Positions 9,057-17,770 of a stretch of DNA of 41,417 bases are shown here, in pieces. Position 1 is the stretch's first letter. Every line of letters starts with the position of its first letter. Source of the DNA: Desulfotomaculaceae bacterium (lineage in GTDB: Bacteria; Bacillota; Desulfotomaculia; Desulfotomaculales; Pelotomaculaceae); NCBI GenBank assembly GCA_028696455.1, contig JAQVGZ010000014.1:1-41417 (forward strand). Reading direction: 5' to 3'. A program made the position numbers and the translations under genes. Below the pieces are notes generated by a model. The model saw only the letters and a program-made list of their open reading frames with translations, searched no databases and was not told the DNA's origin.

Positions 9057-9695
9057 TTGGAATTGACTGGCCGGCAAAACGCTATACTGGAAATTGTTAA
9101 AAGTATGGGCCCAATAACCGGTGAGCAGATTGCTGAAAAACTGTCCTTGACCAGGGCTACCTTACGGCCGGATCTGGCCATCCTAACTATGTCCGGACTG
9201 CTTGAGGCCCGCCCAAGGGTGGGTTATTATCACAGTGGCAAGTACCCGCATCATATTGTAGCTAAAAAAATACACAGTATATTGGTTGGTGATATTAAAT
9301 CAGTTCCTATTGTAGTGTCTGAGCAATGCTCGGTGTATGACGCAGTGGTCACTATGTTTATTGAGGATGTCGGTACGCTGTTTGTTGTTAGAGAAGGAGG
9401 GCTGCTGGAGGGTGTCATTTCTCGCAAAGATTTACTTAAGACAACACTGGGTGGGCAGGACATTCAGAAACTACCGGTGGGTGTAGTAATGACTCGTATG
9501 CCTAATGTGTTGGTTACTCATGCCGAGGAGTCAGTATGGTCCGCAGCCCTGAAGTTAATCACACATGAAGTGGATGCCCTGCCAGTCGTTCGTAAAGTAG
9601 TCTTGCCGGATGGAAGTGATAAATATGAAGTGGTCGGACGCTTAAGCAAGACGAATATAACCCGTCTTTTTGTTGAACTTGGAGAAGGCGACTAA
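9057..9695 (+). CDS. CcpN/YqzB-like transcriptional regulator, HTH plus two CBS domains
   Basis: A 212-residue protein. Residues 1-60 are a winged HTH of the DeoR/HTH_11 style (NAILEIVKSMGPITGEQIAEKL, then RATLRPDLAIL). Residues about 75-205 hold a pair of CBS domains, which bind adenine nucleotides. In B. subtilis, CcpN represses gluconeogenic genes, and its operon partner YqfL is the PPDK-regulator family. The start is TTG 9057 behind CTAAGGGGCGA. The stop TAA (9693-9695) is embedded in the ribosome site of the next gene, so the two are coupled. An energy-charge sensor controlling pyruvate/PEP interconversion is inferred. Confidence 0.88.
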   Translation: MELTGRQNAILEIVKSMGPITGEQIAEKLSLTRATLRPDLAILTMSGLLEARPRVGYYHSGKYPHHIVAKKIHSILVGDIKSVPIVVSEQCSVYDAVVTMFIEDVGTLFVVREGGLLEGVISRKDLLKTTLGGQDIQKLPVGVVMTRMPNVLVTHAEESVWSAALKLITHEVDALPVVRKVVLPDGSDKYEVVGRLSKTNITRLFVELGEGD

Positions 9696-9708
9696 GGAGG
9701 AGTTTGTT

Positions 9709-10542
9709 ATTTCCACCGATAACGATCTGAAGCCGGTTATTTATGTTATTTCTGATTCCGTTGGTGATACGGCTGAATTGGTAGCTCATGCTGCTGCCTG
9801 TCAGTTTGACCAGGATACTGTAGAAATCAGGCGGGTATCCTATGTTAACGATCCCAGTGATATAGTAGAAATAGTTGAGGAGGCCGGTAACTTCAATAGC
9901 CTGATCACCTATACTTTGGTGTTGCCGGGTTTGCGTGAAAGACTGGTCACGGAAGCCACTAAGCGCGGTATCCCGACGTTGGATATCATGACGCCAATGC
10001 TTGAAGCATTATCCACTTTGACCCATTCACAGCCAAGGCTGGAGCCTGGATTGGTGCGTAAAACAGATGAGGAGTACTTTCGCAAGGTTGACGCTATTGA
10101 ATTTGCTGTTAAGTGTGACGACGGGAAAGACATGCGGGGCATCAACAAAGCGGATCTGGTAATTATTGGTGTGTCTCGTTCTTCTAAAACTCCTCTTTGC
10201 ATGTATTTGGCCCATAAGCGGATTAAGGCAGCGAACTTTTCACTTGTTCCTGAAGTTGCTCCACCGGAAGAAATTTTTAGGTTGCCGTCCCATAAATTAA
10301 TCGGGTTAAGAATTAATTCCCAGCAATTAGTTGAAATTCGGCGGGAACGTCTAAAAGCGCTTGGCATCACTTCGAATGCTGACTATATCAGCATGGAGCG
10401 AATTAATAAGGAACTGGAATACGCAGAAGATATTATGAAAAGGGCGGGTTGCGCTGTTATTGATGTGACTAACAAGGCCGTTGAGGAGACTGCCAGCAAG
10501 GTACTTGAAATATACTTGAGAGGGGAAAGGAACAGTATCTAA
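9709..10542 (+). CDS. Pyruvate, phosphate dikinase regulatory protein (PSRP, DUF299)
   Basis: Bifunctional ADP-dependent kinase / Pi-dependent phosphorylase that inactivates and reactivates PPDK by modifying a threonine next to its catalytic histidine. The N-terminus PVIYVISDSVGDTAELV and the P-loop GVSRSSKTPL (about residue 154) are diagnostic. The open frame extends up to TTG codons at 9670-9681 inside the upstream gene, but none has a ribosome site. AAGGAGG (9694-9700) is placed eight bases before ATT 9709, which matches where the family starts. I therefore favour an ATT start (277 residues). The target gene ppdK lies 690 bases downstream. Confidence 0.9.
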   Translation: MSTDNDLKPVIYVISDSVGDTAELVAHAAACQFDQDTVEIRRVSYVNDPSDIVEIVEEAGNFNSLITYTLVLPGLRERLVTEATKRGIPTLDIMTPMLEALSTLTHSQPRLEPGLVRKTDEEYFRKVDAIEFAVKCDDGKDMRGINKADLVIIGVSRSSKTPLCMYLAHKRIKAANFSLVPEVAPPEEIFRLPSHKLIGLRINSQQLVEIRRERLKALGITSNADYISMERINKELEYAEDIMKRAGCAVIDVTNKAVEETASKVLEIYLRGERNSI

Positions 10543-10968
10543 ATATAATTGTTTAGTTTACCTTTGTCCATAACCTAACGTTATCAGAATAAACACAAAG
10601 AGTATAAAATGTAAACGGCTGTATGCCGTCATTTTGTCTCCAAACTAAAGGCCATTGTGGTGCTGCTGCTATTCATGTGTCAATTTAACTTGCATACCAG
10701 CGGAACCGGCAACTGGTTTCCATTCAGTTATAAAAGGGTTATGCAGTAAAAATCTGAAAAGCTAAAGTCGACGCATTAGCACAGGATGTTCTTCGAGACA
10801 CAATCAGGCATACTTAAGATTTCCTCCCTCCAGAGAACTTCAAATAACGGCACACCTACATTCCCCCCTTACTTTTTTAATTAACACAAATAATAATATA
10901 TCAGTTATGGGTAATTACAGATGCGGGACAAATGTTTTAAGATATATAGAAGTTGAAGGAGGTTAAGG

Positions 10969-11016
10969 GTGTTCAAACTGCGTGGTTTACGTGGAAGGAA
11001 TAAGTTTTGGATATAA
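10969..11016 (+). CDS. Possible 15-residue leader peptide
   Basis: GTG 10969 is preceded, after six bases, by GAAGGAGGT, a full complement to the 16S rRNA 3' end. The frame encodes the short basic peptide MFKLRGLRGRNKFWI and stops at TAA 11014-11016. It resembles no peptide I know. It lies about 215 bases upstream of ppdK, ahead of inverted repeats, so a regulatory leader is possible. It could also be a chance ORF or the remnant of a longer gene. Confidence 0.35.
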   Translation: MFKLRGLRGRNKFWI

Positions 11017-11066
11017 GGTGAAAATAATGTAACTGCATCTTAGTAAGGACTATTTATATTCTGGCT

Positions 11067-11119
11067 TGGACCATACCTTTCTAACCGGCCTGATCCAGCC
11101 GGACCATTATGGTAAACCA
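11067..11119 (+). promoter_or_regulatory. Nested inverted repeats and direct repeats upstream of ppdK
   Basis: TGGACCATA (11067-11075) can pair with TATGGT (11108-11113) plus CCA (11117-11119), enclosing a CCGGC/GCCGG hairpin (11085-11102). GGACCAT occurs twice, at 11068 and 11101, exactly 33 bases apart. The second copy is part of the palindrome ACCATTATGGT. This could be an operator pair for a regulator such as the CcpN-like protein, or an RNA structure. No known consensus was matched. Confidence 0.35.
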
Positions 11120-11231
11120 GTGATGGAATAGTGACGTCATTTTGGATTAAAATCTTAGCTTTTTTAATGTAAATAATAGGTGTATAATAAATGTATTGCT
11201 GGTATAAAATTCGTTTTCAGGAGGGAAAGCC

Positions 11232-13907
11232 TTGGCTAAGAAGAAATATGTATACCTTTTTGAAGAAGGAAATTCTGATATGAAAATGCTGCTTGGCGGA
11301 AAAGGCGCCAATATGGCTGAAATGACTAATATTGGCCTGCCTGTTCCACCTGGCCTGACTATCACAACTGAAGCCTGTAATGACTTTACTGCAGCGGGGC
11401 AAAAGTTCCCCGCCGGAATGGAAGAAGAAGTTAAAGAGAAAATTAAAATCCTAGAGGATAAGTTGGGAAAGAAATTTGGAGATGAAACGAATCCACTTTT
11501 GATGTCTGTGCGTTCTGGTGCTCCTGTGTCCATGCCAGGCATGATGGATACCGTTCTTAACCTTGGACTGAACGACCGTACGGTTGAGGCTCTTGCAAAT
11601 AGTACCAGCAACGAGCGTTTTGCCATGGATTGCTATCGTCGCTTTATTACCATGTTTGGCGACGTAGTGATGGGTGTCGAACACCATAAATTTGAAAGCA
11701 TTCTTGAATCCCAGAAAGAAAAGGCTAATGTACGCTTTGATCACCAGCTTTCCGCTAATGATTTGCGGGAAGTAATTGTTGACTATAAAAAGCTGATCCT
11801 GGACGAAACGGGACGCTCATTTCCACAAGATCCGATGGATCAACTGTTTATGTCAGTGTATGCAGTATTTAACTCCTGGAATAATGACCGGGCCATAGTT
11901 TACCGGAGACTTAACAAAATCCCTGACGATTTTGGTACGGCTGTAAATATTCAAGCTATGGTTTTTGGTAATATGGGTGACGACTGTGGTACTGGTGTGG
12001 CTTTTACCCGCAATCCATCCACCGGGGAGAGAAAGCTGTATGGTGAATATCTGATTAATGCCCAGGGTGAAGACGTGGTGGCCGGTATCCGCACCCCACA
12101 ACCTATTGCAGCGCTGGAAGAGGACATGCCGGTTATCTACAAGCAATTTGCCGATATATGCAATCTTTTAGATAAACATTACCGGAACATGCAGGACATC
12201 GAGTTCACTATTGAGCGTGGCAAACTATATATTCTCCAAACCCGAAACGGGAAACGTACCGCTCCAGCAGCGATCAAGATTGCCGTAGATATGGTTGATG
12301 AGTGCCTGATCACCAAGGAAGAAGCAATTTTACGGGTTGAGGCCGGTCAGTTGGATCAACTTCTGCATCGTCGTATTGATCCCGGCGCCAAGCTGAACGT
12401 TTTAACCAGCGGGTTGCCTGCTTCCCCTGGGGCAGCGTCAGGGGCAGTAGTGTTCGACGCCAATTTGGCTGAGGAATTGGCCAAGACCGGTAAAAAGTTG
12501 CTATTGGTTCGTATTGAGACAACTCCTGATGATATTCACGGTATAGTTGCCGCGCAAGGGGTACTGACCTCTAGGGGTGGGATGACTAGCCATGCTGCAG
12601 TAGTAGCCAGAGGTATGGGTAAACCTTGTGTGTGTGGCTGTGAAGCCATTCGAATAGATTACAACAATCAGATATTTACACTTGGAGACTTGGTGGTAAA
12701 AGAAGGTGACATTATCTCGATAGATGGCTCTAACGGTAGTGTTATGCTCGGAGAGGTGCCCATGATCGACCCCGAGATTTCTACGGAGTTTAAAAGGATT
12801 TTAGAGTGGGCCGATGATATTCGCACCCTGGGTGTAAGGGCAAATGCAGACACCCCTGAAGATGCTGCTAAGTCACGGGAATTTGGCGCAGCCGGGATTG
12901 GACTGACTCGCACTGAACACATGTTTATGGCACAGGACCGCCTGCCTATCGTTCAGGAAATGATTCTTGCCTCCACTCGGGAAGGACGGCAGGTCGCACT
13001 GGATAAGTTGCTGCCGATGCAACAGAAAGACTTTTACGGCATATTAAAAGCTATGGACAGTTTTCCTGTAACCATCCGCTTACTTGACCCACCGCTACAT
13101 GAGTTCCTGCCTGACGCCGAGGAACTCATGGTTGAAATAACCACCCTCCGCTTAACTGACGGCAATAAAGACGTGATCGCAGATAAGGAAGAACTATTAA
13201 GAAGAGTGCGGGCGCTGTCAGAGTTTAATCCAATGCTTGGACACCGGGGCTGTCGCCTTGGTATTACCTTCCCTGAAGTTTACGCAATGCAGGCTAGAGC
13301 GATCCTGCAAGCAGCTGCTCAGCTGGTCAAAGAGGGTTTAAACCCTATTCCCGAAATAGAAATACCCCTGGTTATAGACGTAAAAGAACTGGCTTATTTA
13401 CGGGAGCTGGTCATAAATGTTGGCGAAGAAGTAATGAAAGAGACCGGGGTAAAAATTCACTATACTGTTGGTACCATGATTGAGGTACCCAGAGCGGCGC
13501 TGCTGGCAGACGAAGTAGCAACCCAGGCTGATTTCTTCTCTTTCGGTACCAACGACCTGACACAGACTACTTTAGGCTTTTCCAGGGACGATGCCGAAGG
13601 CAAATTTATCCCTGTATATCTGAACAAGAAAATTCTGACCGACAGCCCGTTTGTTGTTTTAGATCGAAAAGGTGTAGGCAAGTTGATGAAAATGGCAGTG
13701 GAACTGGGGCGCGCTACCAAGCCTGGATTGCTAATCGGTATTTGCGGAGAGCACGGTGGTGAGCCGAGTTCAATCGAGTTTTGTCATCTTGCCGGGCTGG
13801 ATTTCGTAAGCTGCTCACCTTTCCGGGTGCCCATAGCCCGATTAGCTGCAGCCCAGGCCAAAGTAAGAAACGTACCAGGTGCAAAACAGGACTTCGGTAC
13901 TCTGTAG
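11232..13907 (+). CDS. ppdK: Pyruvate, phosphate dikinase
   Basis: An 891-residue enzyme converting pyruvate, ATP and phosphate to PEP, AMP and pyrophosphate, reversibly. The N-terminal nucleotide-binding part begins KYVYLFEEG with GGKGANMAEM. The swivelling phosphohistidine domain has GGMTSHAAVVARG with His454 catalytic and Thr452 as the expected target of the PPDK regulatory protein. The C-terminal PEP/pyruvate barrel has GTNDLTQTTLG and CSPFRVPIARLAAAQ. The start TTG 11232 lies six bases after AGGAGG. A strong terminator follows. In anaerobes of this group the enzyme often serves PEP or pyruvate balance in a PPi-linked glycolysis. Confidence 0.98.
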   Translation: MAKKKYVYLFEEGNSDMKMLLGGKGANMAEMTNIGLPVPPGLTITTEACNDFTAAGQKFPAGMEEEVKEKIKILEDKLGKKFGDETNPLLMSVRSGAPVSMPGMMDTVLNLGLNDRTVEALANSTSNERFAMDCYRRFITMFGDVVMGVEHHKFESILESQKEKANVRFDHQLSANDLREVIVDYKKLILDETGRSFPQDPMDQLFMSVYAVFNSWNNDRAIVYRRLNKIPDDFGTAVNIQAMVFGNMGDDCGTGVAFTRNPSTGERKLYGEYLINAQGEDVVAGIRTPQPIAALEEDMPVIYKQFADICNLLDKHYRNMQDIEFTIERGKLYILQTRNGKRTAPAAIKIAVDMVDECLITKEEAILRVEAGQLDQLLHRRIDPGAKLNVLTSGLPASPGAASGAVVFDANLAEELAKTGKKLLLVRIETTPDDIHGIVAAQGVLTSRGGMTSHAAVVARGMGKPCVCGCEAIRIDYNNQIFTLGDLVVKEGDIISIDGSNGSVMLGEVPMIDPEISTEFKRILEWADDIRTLGVRANADTPEDAAKSREFGAAGIGLTRTEHMFMAQDRLPIVQEMILASTREGRQVALDKLLPMQQKDFYGILKAMDSFPVTIRLLDPPLHEFLPDAEELMVEITTLRLTDGNKDVIADKEELLRRVRALSEFNPMLGHRGCRLGITFPEVYAMQARAILQAAAQLVKEGLNPIPEIEIPLVIDVKELAYLRELVINVGEEVMKETGVKIHYTVGTMIEVPRAALLADEVATQADFFSFGTNDLTQTTLGFSRDDAEGKFIPVYLNKKILTDSPFVVLDRKGVGKLMKMAVELGRATKPGLLIGICGEHGGEPSSIEFCHLAGLDFVSCSPFRVPIARLAAAQAKVRNVPGAKQDFGTL

Positions 13908-13936
13908 CTGTTGTTTGTTTAGTGGGCTGGATAAGA

Positions 13937-13969
13937 AAAGGAGGTCACTCAGGTGACTTTCTTTTTTTT
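13937..13969 (+). terminator. Rho-independent terminator after ppdK
   Basis: The arm AAAGGAGGTCAC pairs with GTGACTTTCTTT around a four-base loop (12 pairs including G-T), and the strand continues as a T run. It begins 30 bases after the ppdK stop. Confidence 0.88.
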
Positions 13970-14102
13970 ACCTTTTGGTGACTTTGTCTTTTTTATTCCT
14001 GTTATAATCGGGATGTTAAAAATCCTGTTTACAAGAAGGATATTAGCAGTGGTAATGACGAATTATTTATAACGTGCCAATGATGTTATACGGGGTGATC
14101 AG

Positions 14103-14708
14103 TTGTTGCGCCAGATGAGATTATTTGTAGCGATTAATTTTCCGGATTATATAAAGTCAAAGCTTAAGTTTTTCATAAAAGAACTTCGTCAACTTCCATC
14201 TGACGCAAAATGGGTTGACGTGCCAAATCTTCATCTTACCATTTGGTTTCTTGGTAATGTTTCAGAGACGGAGGTTAACACTATTTCAACTATCTTGAAT
14301 GGTTCTGTTACAGGTATAGGTCCTTTTAAACTCAATTTGGATGGTGTGGGAGTATTTCAATCTGTAGAAAGGCCCCGCGTGTTTTGGATGGGCGTCTCGG
14401 GGGGGACTGGTCAGCTGGTTAGACTACACAGACAGGTACAAGAAGCGCTCAGACAGCTTGGCTTTGAGCCGGAAAGGCGCCGTTATTCTCCTCATCTTAC
14501 TTTGGCAAGAATAAGGTCACCGCATGGTTTTGTTGCAATTTATGAAAGAGCAAAGGAACTGGTGAGTAAACAGGTTGAATTTGGTTCAGTAAATGTTACT
14601 TCAATTGAATTGATGCTAAGTGAATTAAGCCCCAGGGGGCCCAAGTATTCTATCCTATCCAGTATACCCCTGATGGAGGTGGATGATGGAAATCCGATTG
14701 CACGCTGA
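14103..14708 (+). CDS. thpR: RNA 2',3'-cyclic phosphodiesterase (2H phosphoesterase)
   Basis: A 201-residue 2H-superfamily protein with the two HxTx catalytic motifs HLTIWFLG (His44) and HLTLARI (His131). The opening MRLFVAINF is typical of ThpR/LigT. These enzymes open 2',3'-cyclic phosphates at RNA ends to 2'-phosphates. TTG 14103 follows GGGGTGA, while ATG 14115 is an alternative start four codons later that fits the family opening better. The 3' end overlaps the next gene by 26 bases, indicating coupling. Confidence 0.9.
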   Translation: MLRQMRLFVAINFPDYIKSKLKFFIKELRQLPSDAKWVDVPNLHLTIWFLGNVSETEVNTISTILNGSVTGIGPFKLNLDGVGVFQSVERPRVFWMGVSGGTGQLVRLHRQVQEALRQLGFEPERRRYSPHLTLARIRSPHGFVAIYERAKELVSKQVEFGSVNVTSIELMLSELSPRGPKYSILSSIPLMEVDDGNPIAR

Positions 14709-15687
14709 GGAAGTTGAAAGAAGGATTTTAGCACCCTGCGCTAGCTTTAGCAGTGCTACTATGGGTAGGATTGTAAAAGAAGAGGAATGTGTTGTTCGCA
14801 CAGCCTATCAACGTGACCGCGATCGGATTATACATTCAAAAAGCTTTCGCCGGCTTAAATATAAGACGCAAGTTTTTACCATCCCGGAAGGGGACCATTA
14901 TAGGACTAGACTTACCCATACTCTTGAGGTTGCTCAAATTGCCCGTACCGTAGCTCGGGCCTTAAGGTTGAATGAGGATCTTACCGAAGCAATAGCCCTG
15001 GGCCATGACCTGGGGCATACTCCTTTCGGCCAAGCAGGAGAAGAAGCTCTTAATAAATTGATGGAGCCAGGTTTTAGGCATAATGAGCAGAGCCTGAGAG
15101 TTGTCGATGAACTTGAGGGGGGTAAGGGGCTTAATCTTACCAAGGAAGTGCGTGACGGTATTTTAAATCACACCGGGCCGACAAAGCCTGTCTCTTTAGA
15201 AGGCCAGATCGTGAAAATAGTTGACCGGGTGGCTTATATAAATCATGATATTGACGATGCTATTCGGGGAGGTGTCCTTGACGCAGAACAGCTCCCCCGG
15301 GAAAGTATAGAAATTCTTGGCAATAAACACCGTGAACGAATAAATAATATGGTTCTTGACCTGATCCAAACAAATTATAACGAGCCGACATTGATTAAGA
15401 TGAGTCCAGCGGTGCAGGCTGCCACTGACCTGTTGAGGGAATTTCTCTTTAGACACGTTTATCTGGGTACCGGCGCTAGGCGTGAAGAAGCCAAAGCACG
15501 TCATATTATTCAGCATCTATTTTATAAATTTATGGAATGTCCGGAGATTTTACCTGACGAATACCTGGAGCGGACAAAAACTGATGGTACACAGCGTGTT
15601 GTCTGTGATTATATTGCGGGAATGACAGACAGGTTTGCGATTAAAACATATCAAAAGTACTTTTTACCAGTGTCCCGGGTAGAATGA
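14683..15687 (+). CDS. dGTPase-like deoxynucleoside triphosphate triphosphohydrolase
   Basis: A 334-residue HD-domain protein of the Dgt-like family, which cleaves dNTPs to nucleoside and triphosphate. It shows YQRDRDRIIHSKSFRRLKYKTQV, TRLTHTLEVAQIAR and the HD pair in LGHDLGHTPFG (His108, Asp109), then FRHNEQS and DRVAYINHDIDDA. This is the short class found upstream of dnaG in many Firmicutes. ATG 14683 or 14686 may be used; GGAGGTGG overlaps the end of thpR. The exact dNTP preference is unknown. Confidence 0.92.
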   Translation: MMEIRLHAEEVERRILAPCASFSSATMGRIVKEEECVVRTAYQRDRDRIIHSKSFRRLKYKTQVFTIPEGDHYRTRLTHTLEVAQIARTVARALRLNEDLTEAIALGHDLGHTPFGQAGEEALNKLMEPGFRHNEQSLRVVDELEGGKGLNLTKEVRDGILNHTGPTKPVSLEGQIVKIVDRVAYINHDIDDAIRGGVLDAEQLPRESIEILGNKHRERINNMVLDLIQTNYNEPTLIKMSPAVQAATDLLREFLFRHVYLGTGARREEAKARHIIQHLFYKFMECPEILPDEYLERTKTDGTQRVVCDYIAGMTDRFAIKTYQKYFLPVSRVE

Positions 15688-15880
15688 ATAGTGGTTATGT
15701 GTTACATAATATGGTAATAATATTTAAAGGCCAATAATCTAAAATATTGTCATTTGGCTGGCAGGGGAATCGAGAATTATAGCGAATACTTTTTAACAAT
15801 AGTAATTATTAGTTGGTAATTCTATTAACGTGGAAAAGCTAATAAATATTTAAGCATTAATTATATTGAAGGTGGTCAGG

Positions 15881-17770
15881 GTGGGACTTATTTCAGATGA
15901 AGTAATAGAAACAGTCCGCCTGCGGTCAGATATTGTTGAGGTGGTTTCCCGTTACGTACAGCTTAAGAAAAAGGGTAAATACTTCACCGGTTTGTGTCCT
16001 TTTCACCAGGATCGTACGCCTTCATTTACTGTTACGCCGGACAAGCAAATATTCCATTGTTTTGGCTGTAATACCGGTGGGAATGTTTTTAAGTTTTTGA
16101 TGTTGAAGGAGAACCTTACTTTTGTTGAAGCTGTAAGCCTTCTGGCGGAACAAGCAGGGATAGCAGTTTCTTCAAACGAGAGTCCAGCTGAGCGTGAAAG
16201 GGAGCATAAGTGGAGACGGTTGAGGCAGATTAACAGCCTGGCCATGGATTATTATTATTACATACGCCAGCGCCATGATGCAGCTGCCAGAGCTAGAAAA
16301 TATCTGGCTGAACGTGGGATCTCCGGGGACATTCTGGAACGTTTTATGGTGGGTTATGCCCTACCGGATTGGGATTCCCTGCTATTATATTTAAAGAAGA
16401 AAGGTTATCAAGCCCAGGAAGTTGCTGAAGCCGGATTGGCAGTTAAGACGGAAAACGGAAAATATTATGACCGCTTTCGCCAAAGGATCATATTACCTAT
16501 TTGGGACGCGATTGGCCGGGTGGTTGGGTTTGGCGGGCGAATTCTTGATCATTCCCTTCCTAAATATATTAATACACCTGAAACAGCGCTGTTCAGCAAG
16601 GGGAATCTACTCTACGGACTCCATCTTGCAAGAGGGGCAATCAGGGAAAAGGGCTTTGTTGTAATTATGGAAGGATATATGGATGTCATTTCCGCACACC
16701 GGTATGGTATTACAAATGCAGTGGCCTCGCTTGGTACGAGTTTGACCAGAGAACAGGGCAGGCTGCTGACAAGCTACAATAAGAATATAGTTGTTGCATA
16801 TGATGCTGATGTGGCAGGTGTTGCTGCTACTATGCGGGGTTTAGATTTACTTCAGGAACTTGGTTGTCATGTCCGGGTGGTAAACATACCGGACGGGAAA
16901 GATCCTGACGAGTTTTTACAAAAACAAGGATATGAGCCCTGGGAAAATTTAATTAACCAGGCGCCTTCACTAATTGAATATAAATTACAGCAGGCAGTTA
17001 GCAAAAAACAGGTTAGAACAGTTTCAGATAAACTTGAAGTAATGCGTAAGGTGTTTCCCAGTCTGTCGGTAATTACCAGTGAAGTGGAAGTGGAGGAAAA
17101 CCTCAAGGTAATGGCGGGACTCTTGAATTCAAGCCCTGAAACAATTGCAGGTGAATTTAAGAGATATAAGGCAAATAAGAGAAAAAAATGGACATATCCG
17201 GATAATATTGCTAAGAATAAGCATAATATATTAAACAATACAAAAAAACCAAGTGCACAGGAAAAAGCGGAAGCAGGACTTTTGCGTTTAATAATAGAAG
17301 ACCCGTCGTTAGTTGTAACTATTCAAGAAAAATTGGGTCCAGAGCCTTTTAGCAACAACAGTTATCATAAAATATTTAAACATCTACATGAAGCTATTAA
17401 TAAACCCGTTTACCACTTTGCGGAACTTTTTAACTATCTTGAGGATGATGAGCAAACCTTGTTAAGCTACTTATTAACCCTTGAAATCCCCGGGGAAGAT
17501 CGTAATCAAGTTATGATCGATTACGTGGAGTGCATCAGTCGCTGTAACCGGCAAGAACGTAGAATGATGCTTCTGCAGGAAATAAGTAAGGCGGAAAAAT
17601 CCGGTAGTCATTGGCATGATTTGTGGCGCGAGTATAGTCTTTTGCGGAGGATCGTTGAGGCCGAACGACTTGGAGATCGCAAACGTACTGCGAACTTGTT
17701 GCAGGAATATCAGCAACTTATAAAGATAGATATCTGTAAGCACCCTAGAGAGGGGAGTGACGGCAGCTGA
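15881..17770 (+). CDS. dnaG: DNA primase
   Basis: Synthesises RNA primers at the replication fork. From GTG 15881 it has 629 residues. The CHC2 zinc-binding domain is visible as Cys39-His42...Cys60-Cys63. The Toprim catalytic core shows EGYMD (Glu264) and the acidic DAD motif in YDADVAG. A C-terminal helicase-binding domain follows a low-complexity Lys/Asn-rich linker. GTG 15881 is chosen because GAAGGTGG lies five bases before it and the protein then starts GLISDEVIE; the open frame also reaches a TTG at 15866. The stop TGA overlaps the proposed rpoD start as CTGA. Confidence 0.96.
   Translation: MGLISDEVIETVRLRSDIVEVVSRYVQLKKKGKYFTGLCPFHQDRTPSFTVTPDKQIFHCFGCNTGGNVFKFLMLKENLTFVEAVSLLAEQAGIAVSSNESPAEREREHKWRRLRQINSLAMDYYYYIRQRHDAAARARKYLAERGISGDILERFMVGYALPDWDSLLLYLKKKGYQAQEVAEAGLAVKTENGKYYDRFRQRIILPIWDAIGRVVGFGGRILDHSLPKYINTPETALFSKGNLLYGLHLARGAIREKGFVVIMEGYMDVISAHRYGITNAVASLGTSLTREQGRLLTSYNKNIVVAYDADVAGVAATMRGLDLLQELGCHVRVVNIPDGKDPDEFLQKQGYEPWENLINQAPSLIEYKLQQAVSKKQVRTVSDKLEVMRKVFPSLSVITSEVEVEENLKVMAGLLNSSPETIAGEFKRYKANKRKKWTYPDNIAKNKHNILNNTKKPSAQEKAEAGLLRLIIEDPSLVVTIQEKLGPEPFSNNSYHKIFKHLHEAINKPVYHFAELFNYLEDDEQTLLSYLLTLEIPGEDRNQVMIDYVECISRCNRQERRMMLLQEISKAEKSGSHWHDLWREYSLLRRIVEAERLGDRKRTANLLQEYQQLIKIDICKHPREGSDGS

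Larger units (their letters stand above)
10543..11231 (+). other. 689-base intergenic region before ppdK with small ORF and palindromes
   Basis: No protein of normal size is supported here. It contains a weak hairpin ACGGC/GCCGT (10615-10629), a 15-codon ORF with a consensus ribosome site (10969-11016), and a nested inverted-repeat block (11067-11119). It also holds the palindrome TGACGTCA (11132-11139) and AT-rich promoter-like sequence with TATAAT at 11183-11188 just before ppdK. The size is unusual in this otherwise compact segment. Confidence 0.6.

Noticed and set aside
12310-12922. Reverse-strand frames inside ppdK and other long frames opposite real genes
   Set aside because: They are antisense shadows of strongly conserved coding regions and lack start signals.
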